Shown here: piece after piece, positions 1 to 6,998 of the stretch
Position numbering within the stretch: the stretch's first letter is position 1
Layout: each line of letters starts with the position of its first letter
NCBI RefSeq assembly: GCF_003575965.1
Contig: NZ_QWJJ01000001.1
Span: forward strand, 365,285 to 429,284
DNA from: Pseudooceanicola sediminis
Lineage (GTDB): Bacteria; Pseudomonadota; Alphaproteobacteria; Rhodobacterales; Rhodobacteraceae
Direction of reading: 5' to 3'
DNA: 64,000 nt
The notes under the pieces: generated by a model
Database searches by the model: none
Told to the model about the DNA's origin: nothing
Seen by the model: the letters and a program-made list of their open reading frames with translations, nothing else
Position numbers and translations under genes: made by a program

Positions 1-369
1 GGCGTTTCCCCCGGGGCCACCGACACGGTGCTGACCGCCGCTGAACAGGCCGACCTGCCGATGCTGCCGGGGGCTGCCACTGCCTCCGAGGTGATGGCCC
101 TGCTGGAACGCGGTTACCGCGTGCAGAAATTCTTTCCCGCATCGATCAACGGCGGCGCGCCCGCCATCAAGGCCATCGGCGCGCCCATCCCCGACGTGAT
201 GTTCTGCCCGACCGGCGGCGTCACCCCGGAAAACGCACCCGAATACCTGTCGATGAAGAACATCATCTGCGTCGGCGGGTCCTGGGTGGCACCGCAATCC
301 CTGATCGATGCAAAAGACTGGGCCGCGATCGAGGAGCTGGCGCGCGAGGCCGCAGCCCTGCGCGGCTGA
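1..369 (+). CDS. eda: 2-dehydro-3-deoxyphosphogluconate (KDPG) aldolase, C-terminal part
   Basis: The gene is cut by the left window edge. The frame is open from base 1 and gives the last 122 residues of a class I aldolase that is normally about 210 residues long. It splits KDPG into pyruvate and glyceraldehyde-3-phosphate, the last step of the Entner-Doudoroff pathway. The Schiff-base lysine lies in VQKFFPAS and the phosphate-binding loop in CPTGGVTPEN, both as in the family. A strong hairpin terminator follows 22 bases after the stop. The family call is firm; the N-terminus lies outside the window. Confidence 0.93.
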   Translation, partial: GVSPGATDTVLTAAEQADLPMLPGAATASEVMALLERGYRVQKFFPASINGGAPAIKAIGAPIPDVMFCPTGGVTPENAPEYLSMKNIICVGGSWVAPQSLIDAKDWAAIEELAREAAALRG

Positions 370-390
370 TACCCACAGGAACAAAAAGAA

Positions 391-421
391 AAGGCGCGCC
401 AGTATCTTGGCGCGCCTTCTT
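391..421 (+). terminator. Rho-independent terminator after the KDPG aldolase gene
   Basis: An 11-bp perfect stem (391-401 with 408-418) with a 6-base loop is followed by a short T-rich stretch. It separates the aldolase gene from the convergent glnE unit, whose last gene ends at 442, and may serve both strands. Confidence 0.75.
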
Positions 422-441
422 CATGTCTTGCATCAAGATCC

Positions 442-711
442 TTAGTGCGGCGTTCGCCCGCGCGAACCGCCGCGCCGTCCCATCGGTGTCAGGCTGCGCA
501 GACCGTCCTTCAACAGCGCCGTCATCGGATGATCCGGCGCGTGCCTGCCGTATTGCTCCATCAGCGCCTCAAGCGCGGCTTTCTGATCCTGGCCGTCGTC
601 CAGGCTCAGCGCCCAGTCCATCAGCACGGAACGGCACTCGGGGTCGTCGATCCCCTCGATTCGATAGGCCTCGCGGATCAGGGCCTTCGGGTCCGTTGCA
701 TCACCTTTCAT
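442..711 (-). CDS. Small conserved protein translated with glnE, function unknown
   Basis: An 89-residue, mostly helical, charged protein with a basic Arg/Gly-rich tail. I do not recognise a named domain. I chose ATG 711 because TTGGAG lies about five bases upstream; that Shine-Dalgarno sits next to the glnE stop. The alternative ATG at 726 overlaps the glnE stop as ATGA. Either way translation is likely coupled to glnE, so a role linked to nitrogen metabolism is possible but not shown by the sequence. Confidence 0.6.
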   Translation of the reverse strand: MKGDATDPKALIREAYRIEGIDDPECRSVLMDWALSLDDGQDQKAALEALMEQYGRHAPDHPMTALLKDGLRSLTPMGRRGGSRGRTPH

Positions 712-722
712 GACCACTCCAA

Positions 723-3611
723 TCATGTGTCCGCCTCTCGTTCCAAAATCGCGTCAATGGCCGCTGCCGCCGCCTCGGTTGACGCCGCGACCTGCGCCTG
801 AAGCGCCTCGATCGTCTCGGCGCCGGTATCGCGCAGCAACAGGGCGCGACCGCCCTCGCCGATCTCGTCGGGGTCCAGCGCCTTGCCGCTCAGCAGCTTT
901 CCGACCTGTCCGATATTCCACAGCAACCGGTAAGTCGAGAGCAGGGCATCGCTTTCCGCCGTACGCATCCAGCCGCTTTTGACCGCCAGGTTCAGGCCCT
1001 CTCCGATCCAGCCGTCGGGATCCCCGGCAATCAGGCCGCCGGCCTGCGCCATCAGCTCGATTTCCTGGTTGCGACCGGGGCCTGTCTTGACGTCCCAGAT
1101 CGTGCGGGTGCCCTTGGCGGCAGCTATGCGCGACCGCATCTCGGCCACGTCCCTCAACACCGGCCCAGAGGCGCGCCCGCGCGCGATAAGATCGCGCCGG
1201 AATGTCATGATATCGTTCGACAATGCCTCTGGCCCGGCGATCACCCTTGCCCGCGTCAGCGCAAGATGTTCCCAGGTCCAGGCCTGGGTCTCCTGGTAGT
1301 CGCGAAAGCTTTGCCAGCTGGTCGCAACCGGTCCCTGGCTGCCCGACGGGCGCAACCGCATGTCGACCTCATACAGCCGTCCCTCGGCCATGGGCGCCGA
1401 CAGCGCCGTGACCAGCGCCTGCGTCAGACGGGCATAATAGGTGCGGGACGCCAGCGGGCGACGGCCTTGCGACGTCTCCTGGCCCGCCGCGTCGTAGATC
1501 ACGATCAGGTCCAGGTCCGAACGTGCGTTCAGCCGCCCTGCGCCCATCGACCCCATCCCCATCACCGCCGCGCCGCGCCCCGGCGGCGGCCCATGCCGCG
1601 TGGCGAATTCGGTCTGCACGACCGGCCACAGAACCCGCAGCACCACGCTGGCCAGTTCCGCATATTCGTGCCCCGCCTCCTTCGGGGCGACCAGCCCGCG
1701 CAGGTGATGCACGCCGATGCGGAAATGCCATTCCTTGACCCAGCGACGCGCCGCATCCAGCTTGCGCTCATAGTCTTCTTCGATTTGCAAAACACGGCTC
1801 AGCTCTTTGCAAAGCGCATCCTCACCGGGCCACTCGGTGAAAAAGCCGCCCCCGATCACCGCGTCGAACACCGCCGAATTGCGGCTGAGGTACAGCGCCA
1901 GATCCGGCGCCGTCCCCGTGATGTCGCCCAGCAGGTCAATCAGTTGCGGATTGGCCTGGAACATCGAGAACAGCTGCACGCCCGCCGGCAATCCCCGCAG
2001 AAATCCGTCAAAGGCCACCAGGGCTTCGTCCGGGCGGGCGGCGCGGGACAGGCTGTGCAACAGCTGCGGACGCAGCCGGTCGAAAATCTGTCTCGCGCGT
2101 TCCGAACTCAGCGCGGGATAGGCGCGCCAGCGGGCCACCAGCGCCTCGTCGATGGCTATTTCAACCTCGGCCTGCCCCGCGGCGGCCCCTGCCGGATCCT
2201 GTCCCACCGTGCGGGTCCCGTCCTTGCGGTGTCCATCCGCGCCCGCGGCGGGTATCGCGCCCGGGGTTCCGGGGGCCTTTTCGCCGGGCGTGTCGGGGGC
2301 AAAGAACGCCTCCGTGACGCCATGGACCTCCTCCAGGCGGTCCTTGATCTCGCGCCCCAGCTCCTCGGCGTCCCGTCCCATGAATGCCGCCAGCCGCGAC
2401 AACCCCTCGGCACCGCCAGGCAGCTGATGGGTCTGTGCGTCATTGATCATCTGGACCCGATGCTCGACCTCCCTGTGCGACCGATAGTGGCGCGCCAGCA
2501 CGTTCGCCGTGTCCTGCGGAATCCAGCCCCGTTCTGCCAGTTGCCCAAGCGCGGGCACCGTGCCCGGCAGCCGCAGCGACGGATCACGCCCCCCGGCGAC
2601 GATCTGGTGGAACTGGGCAAAGAACTCGATCTCCCGGATGCCGCCGCGCCCCAGCTTCATGTCGTGCCCGGCCAGCTGGATCGGGCCAAAGAACCCCTTG
2701 TTGCGCCGGATCGCCAGGCGCACGTCATGGGCATCCTGAATGGCCGCGAAATCCAGATGCCGCCGCCAGACAAAGGGCCGCAGATCCTCGAGAAAGCGCG
2801 CGCCTGCGGCAATGTCGCCGGCAGCGGGGCGCGCCTTGATATAAGCGGCGCGTTCCCAGGTGCGCCCGAGGCGTTCGTAGTATCGCTCGGCCGCCGCCAT
2901 CCCCATGCAGACCGGCGTCACGCCGGGGTCGGGACGCAGCCGCAGGTCGGTGCGAAAGACGTATCCCTCGTCTGTGATGTCGTTCAGCGTCGCGGTCATC
3001 CTGCGCGTGGCCCGGATCAGGGCCGGGCGTGCCTCCAGCACCGCGTCGCCGCCATAGCGGCCCTCGTCATACAGCACGATCAGGTCGATATCCGAGGAAT
3101 AGTTCAACTCTCCCGCGCCCATCTTGCCCATGGCCAGCGCCACCAGGCCGCACCCCGTTTCAAGGTCGTCCTCCTGCATGCCCGGCAGCTTGGCGCGCCT
3201 GATCTCGGCTGTCAGCGCCGCCCGCATCGCCAGCGCCACGCAATGATCCGCGAATGCGCTCAGGCTTTCGGTGACGGTCTCAAGCGGCCAGGCCCCCGCC
3301 AGGTCGGCCAGTGCCACCAGCAGCGCCATGCGCCGCTTGCCCCGCCGCAGCTCGGGCGCGATCTGGTCCGGGGCGATGCCGGACAGGCGGTCCCGTTCCG
3401 CGGCAAGTGCCGCAAGCGGCGCGCTCAACGCGCCGGGCAACCAGTCGGCCTCGCGCGCCATCAGCCCCGCCAGGTAGGGGCTGCATCCCGCCGTGCCCTC
3501 GATCAACGCGGCCAGGTCGCCGTCCAGATCGGGAAACAGCGCGCGCGCCTCGCGGCCACGGTCAGGGTCAAAGGGGCGTGGCAGGCGGGTCGGGATCAAT
3601 GTATCGCTCAT
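723..3611 (-). CDS. glnE: Bifunctional glutamine synthetase adenylyltransferase/deadenylase
   Basis: A 962-residue protein, full length for GlnE. It attaches AMP to glutamine synthetase and removes it, under control of PII proteins, so glutamine synthesis follows nitrogen status. Both nucleotidyltransferase domains are visible: GAGELNYSSDIDL at residues 165-177 (deadenylase half) and GAGRLNARSDLDLIVIYD near 685-700 (adenylyltransferase half), each with the paired Asp residues of the fold. A Gly/Ala/Pro-rich linker near residues 440-480 separates the halves. The start has only a weak Shine-Dalgarno. The stop is shared with or adjacent to the small downstream gene. Confidence 0.96.
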   Translation of the reverse strand: MSDTLIPTRLPRPFDPDRGREARALFPDLDGDLAALIEGTAGCSPYLAGLMAREADWLPGALSAPLAALAAERDRLSGIAPDQIAPELRRGKRRMALLVALADLAGAWPLETVTESLSAFADHCVALAMRAALTAEIRRAKLPGMQEDDLETGCGLVALAMGKMGAGELNYSSDIDLIVLYDEGRYGGDAVLEARPALIRATRRMTATLNDITDEGYVFRTDLRLRPDPGVTPVCMGMAAAERYYERLGRTWERAAYIKARPAAGDIAAGARFLEDLRPFVWRRHLDFAAIQDAHDVRLAIRRNKGFFGPIQLAGHDMKLGRGGIREIEFFAQFHQIVAGGRDPSLRLPGTVPALGQLAERGWIPQDTANVLARHYRSHREVEHRVQMINDAQTHQLPGGAEGLSRLAAFMGRDAEELGREIKDRLEEVHGVTEAFFAPDTPGEKAPGTPGAIPAAGADGHRKDGTRTVGQDPAGAAAGQAEVEIAIDEALVARWRAYPALSSERARQIFDRLRPQLLHSLSRAARPDEALVAFDGFLRGLPAGVQLFSMFQANPQLIDLLGDITGTAPDLALYLSRNSAVFDAVIGGGFFTEWPGEDALCKELSRVLQIEEDYERKLDAARRWVKEWHFRIGVHHLRGLVAPKEAGHEYAELASVVLRVLWPVVQTEFATRHGPPPGRGAAVMGMGSMGAGRLNARSDLDLIVIYDAAGQETSQGRRPLASRTYYARLTQALVTALSAPMAEGRLYEVDMRLRPSGSQGPVATSWQSFRDYQETQAWTWEHLALTRARVIAGPEALSNDIMTFRRDLIARGRASGPVLRDVAEMRSRIAAAKGTRTIWDVKTGPGRNQEIELMAQAGGLIAGDPDGWIGEGLNLAVKSGWMRTAESDALLSTYRLLWNIGQVGKLLSGKALDPDEIGEGGRALLLRDTGAETIEALQAQVAASTEAAAAAIDAILEREADT

Positions 3612-3720
3612 GCGCGGAAAGTGCGGCGCAGGGCCGCCCCGGTCAATCCCTCATGCGTGCCGCCTCTGGTCAATCCCGGCGCAGCTTGGCAGATTGCCCT
3701 GACCGCAAGGGAGAGTGCGA

Positions 3721-4203
3721 ATGAGCAAGAGCATGAAGCGCGTCGCCCGCGCGTTGCAGGACGCCGGCGTCGACACCCAAATCCAGGAACTGGGAGAGTG
3801 CCGCACCGCGCAACAGGCCGCCGATACCGTCGGCTGCGCACTTGATCAGATCGCCAAGTCGATCATCTTTCGCGGCGAACACAGCGGCGAGGCGATCCTG
3901 TTCCTGACCGCAGGCGGCAACCAGGTCGATGCCCTTCGCGCCAGCGAGGTCGCAGGCGAGCCGTTGGGCAAGGCCGATGCCGCCCTGATCCGCGCCCAGA
4001 CCGGATTTGCCATCGGGGGCGTGTCGCCCGTCGGCCACCTGAACCCGATCCGCGCCTTTCTGGACCCGCGCCTCCTCGACTTTGACCGGATCTGGGCCGC
4101 CGCCGGCACCCCGCGCCATCTTTTCGGCCTGCCACCACAGCTTTTGCAGCCCATGACAGGGGCCCAAGTCGCTGAATTCACACGCGAAGACAAACTAATG
4201 TAA
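3721..4203 (+). CDS. YbaK/EbsC-family aminoacyl-tRNA deacylase
   Basis: A 160-residue single-domain protein of the YbaK/ProX editing family, which hydrolyses mischarged tRNAs such as Cys-tRNA(Pro) in trans. Visible family features are the lysine in QIAKSIIF, the segment LFLTAGGNQVD, and the GGVSPVGH loop. ATG 3721 is chosen over GTG 3715 because AAGGGAG lies at good distance from 3721. Its last codons overlap the first copy of a palindromic element that lies before the DUF2852 gene. The exact tRNA substrate cannot be read from the sequence. Confidence 0.85.
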   Translation: MSKSMKRVARALQDAGVDTQIQELGECRTAQQAADTVGCALDQIAKSIIFRGEHSGEAILFLTAGGNQVDALRASEVAGEPLGKADAALIRAQTGFAIGGVSPVGHLNPIRAFLDPRLLDFDRIWAAAGTPRHLFGLPPQLLQPMTGAQVAEFTREDKLM

Positions 4204-4216
4204 AAAACATTCACAT
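4196..4216. promoter_or_regulatory. Operator candidate, copy 1, before the DUF2852 gene
   Basis: A 21-base element that matches the copy at 4255-4275 in 19 positions. Its core is AATGT-N5-ACATT, a perfect inverted repeat, with the outer arm TTCACAT. It overlaps the stop codon of the YbaK-type gene. Two well-matched dyads in one upstream region point to a dimeric repressor or activator, which I cannot name. Confidence 0.5.
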
Positions 4217-4254
4217 GACCCCCTTGCGGTTGAGGGGCGGACTTCCGATCTAGG

Positions 4255-4275
4255 TAATGTGAAAGACATTCACAT
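4255..4275. promoter_or_regulatory. Operator candidate, copy 2, before the DUF2852 gene
   Basis: The better of the two copies: ATGTGAA-N5-TTCACAT is a perfect 7-bp inverted repeat. It starts 59 bases after copy 1 and ends 30 bases before the DUF2852 start. A weak -10-like TAGGTA at 4251-4256 overlaps it, which would suit repression, but the promoter assignment is uncertain. Confidence 0.55.
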
Positions 4276-4305
4276 AGCAACAAGAACCAAGTTACGGAGA
4301 CAGAC

Positions 4306-4782
4306 ATGACACCCGCCACCGCTCAAATGTACGACCACCAGGGCCCGGCCACGCGCCCCGCCTCCTGGCTGCGTCGCGCTGAGGCCTGGATGGACAGCAA
4401 GGGCAAACCCGCATGGATCACCGCGATGGTGCTGGGTTTCGTGTTCTTCTGGCCGGTCGGCCTTGCCATTCTCTTCTACATGATCTGGGGTAAGAAAATG
4501 TTCGGAAAATCCTGCCGTCACTCACGTTACAACGACATGCGCCGCACCGGTTACGCCGCGATGAAATCCAGCGGCAACACCGCCTTCGATGCCTACAAGA
4601 CCGAGACGCTGCAACGCCTCGAAGAGGAGCAGAACAGCTTCGAGGGTTTCCTGGAACGCCTGCGCGCCGCCAAGGACAAGGCCGAGTTCGATCAGTTCAT
4701 GGAAGACCGCTCCAAAAAGGCGCGTGCCGACCGTGAGGCCGATCATCAGTCCGCCGACACCGGCGACCACGACCGGGCCTGA
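4306..4782 (+). CDS. DUF2852 family membrane protein
   Basis: A 158-residue protein with one clear membrane segment (about residues 38-62, WITAMVLGFVFFWPVGLAIL) followed by a charged, probably coiled-coil cytoplasmic part rich in Glu/Lys/Arg (about 95-150). This matches the DUF2852 family found in alphaproteobacteria; its biochemical role is unknown. GGAG is placed well before the ATG. Twin palindromes upstream suggest tight regulation by a dedicated factor. Confidence 0.8.
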   Translation: MTPATAQMYDHQGPATRPASWLRRAEAWMDSKGKPAWITAMVLGFVFFWPVGLAILFYMIWGKKMFGKSCRHSRYNDMRRTGYAAMKSSGNTAFDAYKTETLQRLEEEQNSFEGFLERLRAAKDKAEFDQFMEDRSKKARADREADHQSADTGDHDRA

Positions 4783-4830
4783 TCGCCCCTGCCTGCCGCC
4801 CGGCGCGCCCCGACCCGGCGCGCCCACGGC

Positions 4831-4879
4831 GCATATGTCCCGGTGCACATGTCCCGGCGCCAACCGCGCATATGTCCCG
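4831..4879 (+). repeat. Three copies of a 12-base motif GCAYATGTCCCG
   Basis: Copies lie at 4831-4842, 4845-4856 and 4868-4879, in the 200-base gap between the DUF2852 gene and the RDD gene. They are direct repeats with one C/T difference. The function is unknown; they could be regulatory sites for the RDD gene or simple sequence expansion. Confidence 0.45.
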
Positions 4880-4983
4880 TCCCGCGGGCCTGCTCAGCGC
4901 CGGGCCGCCACCATTGCACCGCACGGCCCCACCGGGGCCGTTGCCACGCCGCCCAATTCCGCTTTCACAGGATACCGGACCAG

Positions 4984-5418
4984 ATGAGCCTGCCCCTCCC
5001 CGATCCCGATCACAGCCCCGAATTCTACGACAGTGTCGCGATGAAGCGCGGCTTTGCCTGGATTGTCGATGCCATCGTGATCACCCTGATCGCGCTGGTG
5101 ATCGTCCCGCTGACGGCCTTTATCGGTGCGTTCTTCTTTCCCGTCCTGCTGCTTACGGTCAGCTTTTTCTATCGCTGGATGACCATCGCGGGACGCTCCG
5201 CCACCTGGGGCATGCGCCTGATGTCGATCGAGTTGCGCAGCACCGAGGGGCACCGCCTTACCCCGCTGGAATCGCTGCTGCACACGTTGGGCTTTACCGT
5301 CAGCTTTGCGCTGCCGATCCTTCAGGTGATCTCGGTCGTGCTGATGCTGACCTCGCGGTACGGCCAGGGTCTGACCGACCATGTTCTGGGAACCACCGCC
5401 GTCAATCGCCGGGCCTGA
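4984..5418 (+). CDS. RDD family integral membrane protein
   Basis: A 144-residue protein. The RDD-type start of the domain is MKRGFAWIVDAIVI, followed by two long hydrophobic helices (about residues 29-62) and a third near 95-120, with ATWGMRLMSIEL between them, as in RDD proteins. These sit in the inner membrane; transport or ion exchange is proposed for some members. ATG 4984 is chosen because the longer frame upstream encodes only low-complexity sequence. No strong Shine-Dalgarno is visible. Confidence 0.8.
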   Translation: MSLPLPDPDHSPEFYDSVAMKRGFAWIVDAIVITLIALVIVPLTAFIGAFFFPVLLLTVSFFYRWMTIAGRSATWGMRLMSIELRSTEGHRLTPLESLLHTLGFTVSFALPILQVISVVLMLTSRYGQGLTDHVLGTTAVNRRA

Positions 5419-5549
5419 ACGCGCAAAAACGCAGCCTGCGGTGATCGAACGCGCCCACGGGGCTTGGCGCTCGGGAACTTCGTTGTTATCGTTCCCGAAC
5501 CTCCGGCCTGCGGGCCGCGCCATTCACCCGATGCTCCAAGCTGGTTTTC

Positions 5550-6362
5550 ATGCGCCATTCCCTGCCTCTTGCACCGCAATTCTACGTGACAGCGCCACAG
5601 CCCTGCCCCTATCTGCCGGGCCGGATGGAGCGCAAGCTGTTCACCTCGTTGCAAGGGGAATCCGCCGAGCAGCTGAACAACGCATTGTCGAAACAGGGGT
5701 TTCGGCGGTCCCAGAACGTGTTGTACCGGCCGTCCTGTGCCGATTGCGCGGCCTGCCTTTCGGCGCGCATCAACGTTGCCGACTTTACCCCGTCGCGCAG
5801 CCAGCGCCGCACCCTGCGGCGCAATGCCCACCTGGAACGGCGCGCCACCTCTCCCTGGGCCACCGAAGATCAATACGCGCTGTTCCGGCGCTACCTCGAC
5901 AGCCGCCACGCCGACGGCGGCATGGCCGACATGGATGTCTTCGAATTCGCCGCGATGATCGAGGAAACGCCGATCCGGTCCCGCGTGGTCGAATATCTCG
6001 ACCCCGACAGCGGCCTCAAGGCCGCGTCGCTGACCGATGTGCTGGATGATGGCGTTTCGATGGTCTACAGCTTCTATGACCCTGCGCTGGAAAAGAATTC
6101 GCTCGGCACCTACCTGATCCTCGATCATATCGAGATCGCGCGGAATGCCGGTCTGCCCTATGTCTACCTCGGGTACTGGGTGCCCGGCTCTCCCAAGATG
6201 GGCTACAAGTGCAAGTTCACGGGGCTTGAGCTCTACCATGGCGGAAAATGGGACCGGATGCGCGACCCACACGATTACGATGCCACCACCCATCCGCTCA
6301 AAAGCGATCCGATCGCAGAACAGGTTGCCAATATTTCCCTGCCAGACACGCGCGCGCCCTGA
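5550..6362 (+). CDS. bpt: Aspartate/glutamate leucyltransferase (bacterial N-end rule)
   Basis: A 270-residue protein of the ATE/Bpt family. It moves leucine from Leu-tRNA to N-terminal Asp or Glu of proteins and marks them for ClpAP degradation. The N-terminal Cys-containing domain ([15 protein letters not shown], about residues 60-75) and the C-terminal GNAT-like part ([25 protein letters not shown]) are present and of normal length. The stop is followed after one base by the ATG of the VOC gene, so the two are probably co-translated. Confidence 0.9.
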   Translation: MRHSLPLAPQFYVTAPQPCPYLPGRMERKLFTSLQGESAEQLNNALSKQGFRRSQNVLYRPSCADCAACLSARINVADFTPSRSQRRTLRRNAHLERRATSPWATEDQYALFRRYLDSRHADGGMADMDVFEFAAMIEETPIRSRVVEYLDPDSGLKAASLTDVLDDGVSMVYSFYDPALEKNSLGTYLILDHIEIARNAGLPYVYLGYWVPGSPKMGYKCKFTGLELYHGGKWDRMRDPHDYDATTHPLKSDPIAEQVANISLPDTRAP

Positions 6363-6363
6363 A

Positions 6364-6852
6364 ATGACACAAAACCTTTTTGCCGCGACGCTGGTGGTGC
6401 CCGACTATGATGCCGGGATCGCCTTTTACGTCGACACGCTTGGCTTCGACCTGGTCGAGGATACTGCACTGTCAGACACCAAACGCTGGGTGCTGATTGC
6501 GCCGAAGGGCGCGCAGACCTGTCTTTTGCTGGCCCTTGCCGCGACCCCCGAACAACGTGCCGCCATCGGCAGGCAGGCGGGGGGCCGCGTGGCCTTTTTC
6601 CTGCAAACCGATGATTTCGCCGGGGACCATGCCCGCATGGTCGCCGCCGGTGTGCATTTCGAGGAACAGCCCCGCACCGAACCCTATGGCATTGTCGCCG
6701 TCTGGTGCGACCCGTTCGGCAACCGCTGGGATCTGGTGCAGTTCACGAAAACCCCGACGCGCGGCGTTCCCCCCGCCAAATCCCGCAGCAACCGCGAAAC
6801 CGGCACGCCGGTGATCTGGCCGCCGCATGACAAGGCCCGTTCCGACAGCTGA
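6364..6852 (+). CDS. VOC (glyoxalase/bleomycin resistance) family protein
   Basis: A 162-residue protein with one vicinal-oxygen-chelate domain: a beta-alpha-beta-beta-beta start (LFAATLVVPDYDAGIAFYVDTLGFDL) and the end motif CDPFGNRWDLVQF. Such proteins bind metals and act as lyases, isomerases or resistance proteins; the substrate is not evident. It follows bpt by one base. The last 30 residues are low-complexity. A bidirectional terminator follows. Confidence 0.8.
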   Translation: MTQNLFAATLVVPDYDAGIAFYVDTLGFDLVEDTALSDTKRWVLIAPKGAQTCLLLALAATPEQRAAIGRQAGGRVAFFLQTDDFAGDHARMVAAGVHFEEQPRTEPYGIVAVWCDPFGNRWDLVQFTKTPTRGVPPAKSRSNRETGTPVIWPPHDKARSDS

Positions 6853-6913
6853 CCCTGCGGCCCGGCACGTCTGCCCGCAGCGGGCAGGCACGTCACCGGA
6901 CCGATAGATGACA

Positions 6914-6947
6914 AAAGGCCGCGGCCCCCTCGGGGATCGCGGCCTTT
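6914..6947. terminator. Bidirectional terminator between the VOC gene and the TRAP operon
   Basis: A 10-bp perfect stem (6914-6923 with 6938-6947) has AAA/TTT ends on both sides and lies between two convergent units. On the + strand a further T run follows at 6951-6955. Confidence 0.75.
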
Positions 6948-6998
6948 GCCTTTTTGGCCCGCCCCCACCCTCCGGGGGCAGGCCATTTTCACATCGGA

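Noticed and set aside
1266-3845. An 859-codon open frame on the + strand
   Set aside because: It lies antisense to glnE, has Arg/His/Pro-rich low-complexity content and no domain; it is the mirror of a GC-rich coding strand.
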